Shown here one piece after another: positions 8,476 to 16,417 of a stretch of DNA of 64,000 nt. Numbering within the stretch: the first letter of the stretch is position 1; every line of letters begins with the position of its first letter. The DNA is from Stella humosa (GTDB lineage: Bacteria; Pseudomonadota; Alphaproteobacteria; ATCC43930; Allostellaceae): NCBI RefSeq assembly GCF_006738645.1, contig NZ_AP019700.1, positions 2,988,001 through 3,052,000 of the forward strand, written 5' to 3'. The notes beneath the pieces were generated by a model that was not told the origin of the DNA, did not search any database, and saw only the letters and a list, made by a program, of their open reading frames with translations. The translations under genes were made by a program, and so were the position numbers.

Positions 8476-8853
8476 ATGACCGCCGTGACCGAGGCCCTGG
8501 TGATGGAGATCGAGGCCGCCTTCAACAGCCGCGATGTCGAACGCATCCTGTCCTACTTCGCCGAGGATGGCGTCTTCTTCACCGCCCGCGGGCCGACGAA
8601 GACCGGCATCGAGCTGAAGGGCAAGGCAGCCATCGGCGTCTTCCTGCGCGACCGCTTCTCCTACATCCCCGACATGTATTGGAACCCGCAGTATCGCTTC
8701 GTCGCAGGCGACCGCGGCGTCTCCTACTGGACGGTGACCGGCACGAACCAGCGCACCGGCGCCACGCTCGACCTGCATGGCTGTGACATCTTCCACTTCC
8801 GCGATGGCAAGATCGTGCTGAAGGACACGTTCTGGAAGACGATCGAGCCTTGA
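8476..8853 (+). CDS. SnoaL-like / NTF2-fold protein
   Basis: 125 residues with the cone-shaped SnoaL/NTF2 pattern: N-terminal helix AFNSRDVERILSYFAEDGVFF, central KGKAAIGVFLRDRF, and C-terminal strands LHGCDIFHFRDGKIVLKDTFWK. Such domains are small isomerases, hydrolases or ligand carriers, and no catalytic assignment is possible here. The ATG at 8476 is chosen because GGGGAG lies 7 bp upstream; an upstream in-frame ATG at 8443 lacks such a site. It is transcribed alone on the plus strand and converges with the epoxide-hydrolase-like gene 12 bp away. Confidence 0.75.
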   Translation: MTAVTEALVMEIEAAFNSRDVERILSYFAEDGVFFTARGPTKTGIELKGKAAIGVFLRDRFSYIPDMYWNPQYRFVAGDRGVSYWTVTGTNQRTGATLDLHGCDIFHFRDGKIVLKDTFWKTIEP

Positions 8854-8865
8854 GCCGGCTCGAGG

Positions 8866-10017
8866 TCAGACGCCGGCTTCCTTGAGGAACGCAAGCAGCA
8901 GCCGGCTCACCTCGGCCGGCTGCTCCTGCTGCACCCAGTGGCCCGCGCCCTCGATCAGGTGGCAGCCCAGCATGCGGGTGCAGACCTTTTCCTGCATCGC
9001 CTCGATCGCGCCCGGGCGCTGGTAGATTCCCCAGTCGCTGCGCCCGGCGATGAAGGCTGATGGGATGTCTATGGTCTTGCCCGCGAAGACCTCCAGCTCG
9101 GCATCGAAGCGGCCGTCCGTTCGACAGCGATACCATTGCAGGCCGCCTTGGAAGCCGGTGCGGGCGAACTCGCCCGCATAGACTGCCATCTCCGCCTCGG
9201 TCAGCCAGCCGCAGGCCGCGACCTCGGCCGGACTGGGCATCTCGGCCGCCACGGTCTCGGCCATGCCGCGGTCGCGGTCCATGATGTAGTAGGTCGGCAT
9301 CTTGGCCAGTTCGGCCGCGGTCCAGCCGGCCAGGCGATACGGCTGGTTCGCTTTCCAGTCCGCGCTCTTGAAGTGGTAATAGCCGCGCAGGAAGGCGTGG
9401 AGGCCCTGGGGCGGGTGCCACATGTCCGCGTTGGCCTGCCGCTCGGAATAGTACCACTGGTAGTGCTTGCGCGGCCGGTCGAGTGCCGCAAGTGCCGCAT
9501 GGATGTCCGCCGTCGCGGCCGGCGGCTGCGGCTTGCGGAGCGTGTCGAAGGGGATGGAGGGCGCGCCCGCGAAGGGCGCGCTCATCAGCACCATGGCGCC
9601 GAACAGATCGGGGCGGGCCAGTGCGGCGTAGGCCGCCACCGAAGCGCCGAAATCATGGCCGATGACGGCCGATACCTTGCAGTGCCCGAGGGCCGATACC
9701 AAGCCGATGGCGTCGCGCAGCAGGTTCATGAAGCGGAACGAGCCCAGGTCGCCATCGTAGTCGGCGTCCCAGCCGGTCGTGCGGCCATAGCCGCGCTGGT
9801 CCGGGGCGATGACGTGATAGCCCGCCGCCGCCAGCGGCAGCATCACCTTGCGCCAGCTATAGGCCAGCTCGGGGAAGCCGTGCAGCAGCAGGAGCGCCGG
9901 ACGTCCTTCTCCCTCGTACCCTGCCTCCAGCATGTGCATGGCGAGGCCGTTGATGCCCGGCACGAGGCGCGAGCGGATGCCGGCCGGCAGGACCGCGGGG
10001 TCGAGGGGCTGGGTCAT
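8866..10017 (-). CDS. Alpha/beta hydrolase, epoxide-hydrolase-like
   Basis: 383 residues. The oxyanion-hole motif LLLHGFPELAYSWR, the DQRGYGRT segment and the nucleophile elbow VIGHDFGASVAAY (Asp nucleophile rather than Ser) are those of epoxide hydrolases. The catalytic His is in EGAGHWVQQEQPAEV, and a helical cap lies between. Soluble epoxide hydrolases open epoxides to vicinal diols. Three possible starts lie close together (10032 GTG, 10029 ATG, 10017 ATG); the last has GGAG 6 bp upstream and is preferred. A fluoroacetate or haloalkane dehalogenase role is an alternative with the same catalytic triad. Confidence 0.82.
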   Translation of the reverse strand: MTQPLDPAVLPAGIRSRLVPGINGLAMHMLEAGYEGEGRPALLLLHGFPELAYSWRKVMLPLAAAGYHVIAPDQRGYGRTTGWDADYDGDLGSFRFMNLLRDAIGLVSALGHCKVSAVIGHDFGASVAAYAALARPDLFGAMVLMSAPFAGAPSIPFDTLRKPQPPAATADIHAALAALDRPRKHYQWYYSERQANADMWHPPQGLHAFLRGYYHFKSADWKANQPYRLAGWTAAELAKMPTYYIMDRDRGMAETVAAEMPSPAEVAACGWLTEAEMAVYAGEFARTGFQGGLQWYRCRTDGRFDAELEVFAGKTIDIPSAFIAGRSDWGIYQRPGAIEAMQEKVCTRMLGCHLIEGAGHWVQQEQPAEVSRLLLAFLKEAGV

Positions 10018-10056
10018 CGTCGTCTCCATCACCGGCCGGGGTTCCGGCGGGATCGA

Positions 10057-10075
10057 TGGTGGGCGTTGCCCACCA
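10057..10075 (-). terminator. Hairpin after sodC, possible terminator
   Basis: An 8-bp stem (TGGTGGGC / GCCCACCA) with a 3-nt loop lies 28 bp past the sodC stop and before the next minus-strand gene. There is no T-run, so intrinsic termination is uncertain. Confidence 0.4.
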
Positions 10076-10103
10076 CCGGTGTCCGCTTGGTAACCTATCG
10101 CGC

Positions 10104-10637
10104 TCAGGGCGCCGCCTTGATCACGCCGCAGCCGATGCGGGCACCGGCCCCGCCGATCGGCTGGGTGGTGTGGTCGTCGGCACCGGTATGGAGGACGAGT
10201 GCGGCACCGTCGGCGTCGAGGATGGCCGCTCGGCCGCCGGTCCCGGCCAGCGATGCCAGGGTGGTGAAGAACTCCGCCGTCGCCTTGCCGTCGGCGGCAA
10301 CGAAGATGTTCGGCAGGTCGCCCGCGTCCGGCCCCTCGGGGTTCAGCAGGCCGTGCTTGCGGCCCGACGGGTTGAGATGCGCCTTGGAGGCGACGAAGCC
10401 GTGGTCGTGGTCGTCGCAGGTGCCGACGGCGTGGATGTGCATCGCCTTGGCGCCGGCGGGCACGCCCGCCAGCTCGACCCGGATCAGCACGCCGGTCGGC
10501 GCCTCGATCAGCGTGGCGCTGCCCAGCGCCTTGCCGCCGGCGCCGACGATGGCGGCGGTTGCCCGGTCGGCGGCATGGGCGGCCAGGGGCACGAGCAGCA
10601 GGGAGGCGGCGAGGAAGATTGGCTTCAGGCGGGACAT
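10104..10637 (-). CDS. sodC: Superoxide dismutase, Cu/Zn type, periplasmic
   Basis: 177 residues beginning with a clear signal peptide (MSRLKPIFLAASLLLVPLAAHA). The copper/zinc ligands are visible in MHIHAVGTC, AHLNPSGRKHG and LHTGADDH. The C-terminal segment GGAGARIGCGVI carries the active-site Arg and the second Cys of the conserved disulfide. The enzyme dismutates superoxide to oxygen and peroxide in the periplasm. It is the last of three minus-strand genes after TauE-like and EamA-like exporters, with 66 bp between it and the latter, so it may also have its own promoter. Confidence 0.92.
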   Translation of the reverse strand: MSRLKPIFLAASLLLVPLAAHAADRATAAIVGAGGKALGSATLIEAPTGVLIRVELAGVPAGAKAMHIHAVGTCDDHDHGFVASKAHLNPSGRKHGLLNPEGPDAGDLPNIFVAADGKATAEFFTTLASLAGTGGRAAILDADGAALVLHTGADDHTTQPIGGAGARIGCGVIKAAP

Positions 10638-10703
10638 GACATCGGTCCTTCTGCGGGGATCGGATATGGGATCAATGGCTCGCTGCGCCGGATCGATCCC
10701 AGG

Positions 10704-11630
10704 TCAGGGCTGCCGCTGCCGGCGCCGGATCGATTCGCGATAGATGATGTATAGCCCGCTGCCCGCGATGATGCCCATGCCGATGAAGGTGCCGAGGTCG
10801 GGCAACTGGCCGAACAGCGCCCAACCCGCGAGCGTGCCCCAGGCCAGCCCGAGATAGCTCATCGGCGCCAGGAAGGCCGGCGCCGCATGCCGGAAGGCGT
10901 GGATGTAGGCCAGGTGGCCGACGAAGCCCAGCACGCCCATCGCCACCAGGCCGGCCCAGCCCCAGAGGTCCGGCACCGCCCACACGAAGGGAACCCAAAG
11001 GGTCGAGACGAGCGTGCCGACGAGGCCGGTATAGAAGATCGTCGTCATGGGCGAATCGGTGGCCGCCAGCATCCGCGTCGAGATGTTGTAGAAGGCCATC
11101 GCCGTGGCCGTCATCAGCGGCAGGACGACCGCCCAATGCATTTCCGTGAAGCCCGGCCGCACCACGACCAGCACCCCGACGAAGCCGACGATGACCGCCG
11201 CCCAGCGGCGCCAGCCGACCTTCTCGGCCAGCAGCGGCACCGACAGCGCGGTCACCAGCAGCGGGCTCGAATGGTTGAGGGTGATGACGTCGGCCAGCGG
11301 CATGTAGCGCAGCGCCAGCACGAAGAGCGCGCTGGCGAACAGCAGCAATGAGGAACGCACAAGCTGCAACGCCGGCCGGGTCGTGCGCACCATGCGGAAC
11401 TGCCCGCGGGCGGCGAACAGCAGCACGATCGGCAGCAGGTGGAAGAAGTACCGCCCCCAGGTCACCTGCATGACCGGGTAGTGCGCCACCATCACCTTGG
11501 CGATGATGTCGAGCGTGATGAACAGCAGCCCCGCCAGCACCATGAAGGCGGCACCCACCAGGCGGCCGCGGCGCTCGCCGTCGCTCTGGGGCTCGTTGTC
11601 GCTGCCGCTCCGGGTTTCGTTGTCGCTCAT
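10704..11630 (-). CDS. EamA/DMT-superfamily membrane transporter
   Basis: 308 residues with about ten hydrophobic segments arranged as two EamA repeats: YPVMQVTWGRYFFHLLPIVL begins the first, and the second runs from about the middle through YLGLAWGTLAGWALF. The family comprises drug/metabolite exporters of the inner membrane; the substrate cannot be inferred. The start is ATG at 11630, overlapping the TauE-like stop by 4 bp (ATGA). Upstream in-frame sequence belongs to the neighbouring gene's region and is low-complexity. The N-terminal ~20 residues (MSDNETRSGSDNEPQSDGE) are acidic, cytoplasmic and disordered-looking. Confidence 0.85.
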   Translation of the reverse strand: MSDNETRSGSDNEPQSDGERRGRLVGAAFMVLAGLLFITLDIIAKVMVAHYPVMQVTWGRYFFHLLPIVLLFAARGQFRMVRTTRPALQLVRSSLLLFASALFVLALRYMPLADVITLNHSSPLLVTALSVPLLAEKVGWRRWAAVIVGFVGVLVVVRPGFTEMHWAVVLPLMTATAMAFYNISTRMLAATDSPMTTIFYTGLVGTLVSTLWVPFVWAVPDLWGWAGLVAMGVLGFVGHLAYIHAFRHAAPAFLAPMSYLGLAWGTLAGWALFGQLPDLGTFIGMGIIAGSGLYIIYRESIRRRQRQP

Positions 11631-12394
11631 GCCGCCAGCCCGCGCAGCCCGTCCCAGACCAGCTTGACGCCCGTCACCAGCAAGAGCCCGTGGCAGATGC
11701 GGAAGAACATCACCGGGTCGATCCGCCGGTGCAGCCAGAAGCCCAGCCCCATGCCGATCGGCGCCAGCGGCAGCAGCACCAGGCTCGTCGCGAGGTTGCC
11801 CGGGACGAGCTGCCCCAGCCACCAGTAGGGCGCCAGCTTGGCGTAGTTGACGACCGCGAAGAAGACGACGGTGGTGCCCACGAACACCGTCTTGTGCAAG
11901 TTCTGCGGCAGCAGATAGACGGACAGGGGCGGACCGCCGGCATGGGCCACGAAGCTGGTGTAGCCAGCCATCGCCGACCAGAAGATGCCGGCCGGGCGAC
12001 CGGGCGGCGGCCGGTGCCGGGCATGGTCGCGGCCCAGCATGCCTGCCGCGTGGCGCAGCACGAAGAGGACGGCGATGGCGCCGATCACCAGCCGGATGCC
12101 GGCCTCCGACAGCCAGCCGAAGGTGATGGTGCCCAGCGCGATGCCGATCAGCGCCGCCGGCAACAGGAAGACGAGCTTGGCGCCGTCATGGCTGGCGCGA
12201 TAGCTCCAGAGCCCGATCAGGTCCATGACGCAGAGCACGGGCAGCATGATGCCGGCCGCCTGCGTCGGCGGGATCGCCAGCGACAGCAGCGGCACGGACA
12301 GGATGCCGGCGCCCGCGCCAAGGCCGCCCTTGGAGACGCCGACGAACAGCAGGGCCGGAATGGCGAGGCAGTAGAACCAGGGGTCGGCGATCAA
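11627..12394 (-). CDS. TauE/SafE-family anion exporter
   Basis: 255 residues, largely hydrophobic, with about eight membrane segments and the typical opening FVGVSKGGLGAGAGILSVPLL, repeated in weaker form in the second half (GYTSFVAHAGGPPLSVYLL). TauE/SafE proteins export sulfite, sulfoacetate or related organic anions. The gene overlaps the following EamA transporter by 4 bp. It reads divergently from the livK-like gene, with 196 bp between them. Which anion is moved is unknown. Confidence 0.86.
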   Translation of the reverse strand: MIADPWFYCLAIPALLFVGVSKGGLGAGAGILSVPLLSLAIPPTQAAGIMLPVLCVMDLIGLWSYRASHDGAKLVFLLPAALIGIALGTITFGWLSEAGIRLVIGAIAVLFVLRHAAGMLGRDHARHRPPPGRPAGIFWSAMAGYTSFVAHAGGPPLSVYLLPQNLHKTVFVGTTVVFFAVVNYAKLAPYWWLGQLVPGNLATSLVLLPLAPIGMGLGFWLHRRIDPVMFFRICHGLLLVTGVKLVWDGLRGLAA

Positions 12395-12473
12395 GCCTGC
12401 GGACGATCTTCGGAAGGGATGCGGGCCAACCTACGCTGCCATCGGGCAGGCGAACAGATGCCACTCGCGCCGT

Positions 12474-12529
12474 TTGACATTGGCCGGGGGCTTCGCCACC
12501 CTACGGTCAGAACATACCAAGCGGTATGT
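12474..12529 (+). promoter_or_regulatory. Promoter -35 box and perfect operator palindrome upstream of the liv operon
   Basis: A consensus TTGACA (12474-12479) is followed, where the start of transcription would lie, by a perfect inverted repeat ACATACC-AAGC-GGTATGT (12512-12529). The -10 box is not clear. Size and symmetry resemble sites of TetR-family repressors, but the regulator is not in this window. The site is 62 bp before the livK-like ATG and would suit repression of the whole import operon. Confidence 0.55.
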
Positions 12530-12590
12530 GCCGGCCAACGGCACTACAACCGCGGGCAATCTCAACGATGCCGACGACCGGAGGAGCGCC

Positions 12591-13742
12591 ATGACACGTC
12601 TCTCGATTCTCGCGACGGCGGCCGTGCTTGCGATGGCTGGAAGTGCCACCGCCCAGGACGCGCCCAAGGATCCGCCGGTCATCAAGATCGGCGCCATCTT
12701 CGCCATGAGCGGCCAGGCGAGCTGGTACGGCCAGGTCATGTCCCAGGGCATGCGGCTGGCGGTCGACGAGATCAACGCCAAGGGCGGCGTCGACGGCATC
12801 AAGCTCGAAGCGGTGATCGAGGACCACAAGGGCGCCGGCGGGGCCGAGGGCGTGGCCGCGATCAACCGGCTGATGTCGCTGCACGGCACCAAGATCGTGA
12901 TGACGTCCTTCACCGGGCCGACGCTCGGCATCGCCCCCATCGCCGACCAGAACAACATCTTCCTGATCAATGGCGGCGGCGTCGGCGTGAAGATGGTCGG
13001 CGCCTCGAAATACATCGTCCACAACCGCTCGCTGAGCTCGGACCTAGCCCTGGGCGCGCTCCAGGTCGCCCAGGAGATGGGGCTGAAGAAGATGGGCCAG
13101 CTCCACTGGAAGAACGATGTCGGCGACTACATCGTCTCTTCGGCGGAGCCGGTGTGGAAGAAGGGCGGCGGCACCATCGTCGCCACCGAGGCGGTGCCGC
13201 AGGGCGCCACCAACATGGACACCCAGGTCGCCAAGGTGCGCGCGGCCAACCCTGACGTCGTCGGCATGTGGATGTTCACGCCGGAGGTCGGGCTGGCGGT
13301 CAAGCGTGTGCGCGAGTTCGGCATGAAGCAGCCGGTGATCGGCGTAGAATTCACCGCCAACGACGCCAAGGTGGCGGGCGCCACGGCCGAGGGCTTCCTC
13401 TACATCAACGACTACTTCAAGCCGTCCGACGACCAGCCCTGGTCGAAGCAGTTCGCCGCCGCCTACGAGAAGCGCTGGGGCCAGGCGCCGGAGTTCTACG
13501 GCGCCAACTACTACGAGGGCGTCTACATGGCGGCCGAGCTGGCCAAGCGGTCGCGCAAGAAGGGCGGCGACTACCTGAACGGCGAGCGGCTGAAGGCAGC
13601 GCTCTACGAAAACCCCAAGATCGACAGCGTTTATGGCGGGCAGATGACCTTCCAGGAGAATGGCGTCGCCCAGAAGCGCGTCGGCCTCTTCAAGGTCGAG
13701 GGCGGCACGGGCGTGTTCCAGAAGTTCGTCGACCTGAAGTAG
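12591..13742 (+). CDS. Branched-chain-type ABC transporter substrate-binding protein
   Basis: 383 residues. A signal peptide (MTRLSILATAAVLAMAGSATAQ) precedes a type I periplasmic binding domain: IKIGAIFAMSGQASWYGQ, AVDEINAKGGVDGIKLE and an EFYGANYYEGVYM segment near the end. It captures an amino acid or small amide/carboxylate for the LivH/LivM-G/LivF importer that follows. The ATG at 12591 is chosen because GGAGGAG lies just upstream and the signal peptide begins there. It is first in the operon, behind the palindrome at 12512-12529 and before a strong hairpin at 13775. The ligand is not predictable. Confidence 0.9.
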   Translation: MTRLSILATAAVLAMAGSATAQDAPKDPPVIKIGAIFAMSGQASWYGQVMSQGMRLAVDEINAKGGVDGIKLEAVIEDHKGAGGAEGVAAINRLMSLHGTKIVMTSFTGPTLGIAPIADQNNIFLINGGGVGVKMVGASKYIVHNRSLSSDLALGALQVAQEMGLKKMGQLHWKNDVGDYIVSSAEPVWKKGGGTIVATEAVPQGATNMDTQVAKVRAANPDVVGMWMFTPEVGLAVKRVREFGMKQPVIGVEFTANDAKVAGATAEGFLYINDYFKPSDDQPWSKQFAAAYEKRWGQAPEFYGANYYEGVYMAAELAKRSRKKGGDYLNGERLKAALYENPKIDSVYGGQMTFQENGVAQKRVGLFKVEGGTGVFQKFVDLK

Positions 13743-13774
13743 GCGGCCGGCCGCCGCCTTCCCCGTTCATCCGG

Positions 13775-13795
13775 CGGCGGCCGTCATGGCCGCCG
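13775..13795 (+). terminator. Hairpin between binding-protein and permease genes
   Basis: A perfect 8-bp stem CGGCGGCC / GGCCGCCG with a 5-nt loop, no T-run. Its place after the binding-protein stop suggests an attenuator or an RNA-stabilising structure that keeps the binding protein in excess over the permeases. Confidence 0.5.
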
Positions 13796-13843
13796 TCTCC
13801 GCCCGCCCCACTCTGCCTGCACCCGGTGCAGCGATCGGTGCCG

Positions 13844-14713
13844 ATGGACCTCATCCTCCAGCTCCTCGTGAACGGCGTCATCAACGGCAGCCACTACGCG
13901 CTGCTGGGCGTCGGCTTCGGCATCATCTTCGGCCCGACGAAGATCACCCATTTCGCCTATGGGCCGATCTTCGCGGTCGGCGCCTATGGCTGCTGGGCGA
14001 CGGCCACCATGCTGGGCCTGCCGGTGCTGCTAGCGGCGGTCTGCGGGGTGGCGGCCGCGGCCGCGGCCGGAGTCCTCTCCTACCTCTGGCTCTACCGCCC
14101 GTTCGAGCGGCGCGGCAGCTCGCACCTGGTGGTCCTCATCGCCTCGCTCGGGCTTTTCATCACGCTGGAGAACCTGATCGGCATTGCCTTCGGCACCGAC
14201 ACCAAGGTGATCCCCGGCATCAGCCCGGACATCTTTCTGTGGGGGCCGGTCGTCGTCACCTCGATCCAGCTCTGGCAGGTGGCGGCACTGGCCGTCATCG
14301 CCGGCCTGCTCTTCGCCTTCCTGCGCCTGGCCCGCCACGGCAAGGCGCTGATGGCGATGACCGACAATGGCGAGATGGCGCAGATCATCGGCATCGACAC
14401 GGTGCGCGTGTCGATCATCGCCTTTGCCGTAGGCTCGGCCGTGGCGGCCGTACCCGCCATCCTGATCCTGCTGAAGGAGGGGGCGACGCCGCACATGGGC
14501 TTCATCGCCGTCTTCATGGCCTTCGTGGCGGTCATCGTCGGCGGCATAGGGTCGTTCAAGGGGGCGATCATCGGCGGCTATGCCGTGGGCATCGTCGAGA
14601 ATATCGGCATGTGGAAGCTGCCGACCGAGTGGCAGTCGACCATCGCCTTCGTCGTCCTGTTCCTGATCCTGCTGTTCAAGCCGAGCGGCCTGTTCGGCCG
14701 GCGCGTGCGCTAG
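13844..14713 (+). CDS. livH: Branched-chain-type ABC permease LivH
   Basis: 289 residues, eight or so membrane segments, starting MDLILQLLVNGVINGSHYALLGVGFG, the usual LivH opening. The EAA-like cytoplasmic loop is visible as NGEMAQIIGIDTVRV, and GGIGSFKGAIIGGYAVGIVE matches the conserved late loop. It forms half of the membrane channel with the LivM portion of the next gene. The ATG at 13844 begins the conserved N-terminus; a GTG two codons earlier is an alternative. Confidence 0.9.
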   Translation: MDLILQLLVNGVINGSHYALLGVGFGIIFGPTKITHFAYGPIFAVGAYGCWATATMLGLPVLLAAVCGVAAAAAAGVLSYLWLYRPFERRGSSHLVVLIASLGLFITLENLIGIAFGTDTKVIPGISPDIFLWGPVVVTSIQLWQVAALAVIAGLLFAFLRLARHGKALMAMTDNGEMAQIIGIDTVRVSIIAFAVGSAVAAVPAILILLKEGATPHMGFIAVFMAFVAVIVGGIGSFKGAIIGGYAVGIVENIGMWKLPTEWQSTIAFVVLFLILLFKPSGLFGRRVR

Positions 14714-14725
14714 GGGCGGCCGGGC

Positions 14726-16417
14726 ATGGATTACCTCCTGCATATCCTGGTCATGGTCGCGCTCTATGCGATCCTGGCCGGCTCGTTCAACCTGCTGATC
14801 GGCTTCTCGGGCCTGTTCGCGCTGTCGCACGCGGCCTTCTTCGGCGTCGGTGCCTATACCACGGCGATCCTGACCACCGGGTACGGACTGCCATTCCCCT
14901 GGCCGCTGCTGATCGGCATCGGCCTGGCCGCCCTGGTCGGGCTGGCGATCGGGCTGCCGGCGCTGCGGGTCGGCGGCGAGTATCTCGTCATCATCACGCT
15001 GGCCCTGCAGATCATTGCCGTCGCGGTCATGTTGAACTGGACCGCGCTGACGGGCGGGACGCAGGGCATCGGCGGCATCCCGCGCATCGTCGTGGCCGGC
15101 GTCGCGCTCGATACGGCCGGCCGGTTCCTGCCGATGGCAGCGGGGGTGGCTGCGCTCTCGCTATGGGCGGCGTGGCGGCTGGGCGCGTCCCCCTTCGGCC
15201 GCGCGCTGCGGGCGATGCGCGAGAACGAGGCCGCCGCCCAGGCAGTCGGCAAGAACGTGGTGGCGATGAAGCTGATCGTCTTCGCCGTCTCGGCCGGGAT
15301 CGCCTCGGTCGCGGGCGGACTCTATGCCCACTACATCGCCTTCGTCAGCGCCATCTCCTTCACCATCGAGACCACCATCTACATCCTGGCGATGGTGATC
15401 CTGGGCGGCACCGGCAACCTCGCCGGTTCGGTGCTGGGGGCGGCCATCCTGGTGGTGCTGCCCGAGCTGCTGAAGTTCGTCGACCTGCCGGCCGACATCG
15501 CCGACAAGCTGCGCCAGGTGCTCTACGGCGTCATCCTCATCGTCATGCTGCGGCTGCGGCCCGAAGGGCTGCTGCCCGAGCATGACGCCAAACGCGCGCG
15601 CGTCCCGCCCGGCCTGGGCGAGGACGGGCTGGGCGACCTGGCACCGTCGGCTGCGGCCGACGGCAAGGTGACGGTCGAGGGGCGCGACCTGATGAAGAGT
15701 TTCGGCGGCATCGTCGCCGTGCGCGACTTCTCGATCGACCTGCAACGCGGCCGCATCATCGGCCTGATCGGCCCCAATGGTGCCGGCAAGACCACCGCCT
15801 TCAACCTGCTGACGGGTTTTCTCAAGCCCAACGCCGGCACGGTGCGCTTCCGCGACGCCGTCATCTCCGGCCGGGCGCCGCACGACATCGTGCGCGCCGG
15901 CATGGCCCGCTCGTTCCAGGACCTGAAGCTCTTCCGCAAGATGACGGTGCTGGACAATGTCCGCGTGGCCCTGCCCCGGCAGAAAGGCGACGGCCTGTTC
16001 CACGTCTATTTCCTGCCCTGGATCGTGCGCGCCGAGGAACGCGCCAATCTCGGCCGGGCCATGGCCGTGCTGCGCTTCGTCGGGCTGGAGGGCCAGGCGG
16101 GCGAACTGGCCGAGAACCTGTCCTATGCCGAGGAGAAGCTGCTGGTGATCGCCCGCCTGCTGGCGACAGGCGCCGAGGTGCTGCTGTTCGACGAGCCGCT
16201 GTCCGGCCTCGACCCCGGCACGATGGAGGGCATCTTCCCGATCATCCGGCGGCTGGCCGAACAGGGCAAGACGATCTGCATCATCGAGCACAACCTCGAC
16301 GTCATCCGCGGCCTCTGCGACTGGGCGGTGTTCCTCGACGAGGGCCGCAAGATCGCCGAGGGCACGCCCGAGACGCTGATCGCCGACCCGGTCCTGGCGG
16401 AACGGTACTTCAAATGA
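14726..16417 (+). CDS. Fused ABC permease-ATPase, LivM-LivG
   Basis: 563 residues joining two subunits that are usually separate. Residues 1 to ~285 are LivM: several membrane segments, GFSGLFALSHAAFFGVGAYT and the loop MRENEAAAQAVGKNVVAMK. A linker of about 35 residues (HDAKRARVPPGLGEDGLGD and following) leads to LivG from ~315: Walker A GPNGAGKTT, Q-loop ARSFQDLKLF, Walker B LLFDEP, D-loop SGLDPG and H-loop IIEHNLD. The ABC signature reads LSYAEEK (residues ~465-471) instead of LSYGQQ/LSGGQ, with Ala at the usually invariant Gly. The stop overlaps livF by 4 bp (ATGA). No frameshift is needed, so the fusion looks genuine. Confidence 0.9.
   Translation: MDYLLHILVMVALYAILAGSFNLLIGFSGLFALSHAAFFGVGAYTTAILTTGYGLPFPWPLLIGIGLAALVGLAIGLPALRVGGEYLVIITLALQIIAVAVMLNWTALTGGTQGIGGIPRIVVAGVALDTAGRFLPMAAGVAALSLWAAWRLGASPFGRALRAMRENEAAAQAVGKNVVAMKLIVFAVSAGIASVAGGLYAHYIAFVSAISFTIETTIYILAMVILGGTGNLAGSVLGAAILVVLPELLKFVDLPADIADKLRQVLYGVILIVMLRLRPEGLLPEHDAKRARVPPGLGEDGLGDLAPSAAADGKVTVEGRDLMKSFGGIVAVRDFSIDLQRGRIIGLIGPNGAGKTTAFNLLTGFLKPNAGTVRFRDAVISGRAPHDIVRAGMARSFQDLKLFRKMTVLDNVRVALPRQKGDGLFHVYFLPWIVRAEERANLGRAMAVLRFVGLEGQAGELAENLSYAEEKLLVIARLLATGAEVLLFDEPLSGLDPGTMEGIFPIIRRLAEQGKTICIIEHNLDVIRGLCDWAVFLDEGRKIAEGTPETLIADPVLAERYFK

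Noticed and set aside
8851-8866. GAGCCGGCTC palindrome between convergent genes as a terminator
   Set aside because: The stem is only 5 bp per arm with no loop and no T-run, too short to call in such GC-rich sequence.
13268-14713. Reading the livH frame from an upstream start inside the binding-protein gene
   Set aside because: The extra N-terminal part is the shifted translation of the binding-protein gene; LivH homology starts at the ATG at 13844.
14726-16417. Possibility that LivM and LivG are separate genes joined by a sequencing error
   Set aside because: One continuous frame covers both, the linker is of normal composition with no homopolymer or stop remnant, and the downstream overlap with livF is regular. 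Only resequencing could change this.
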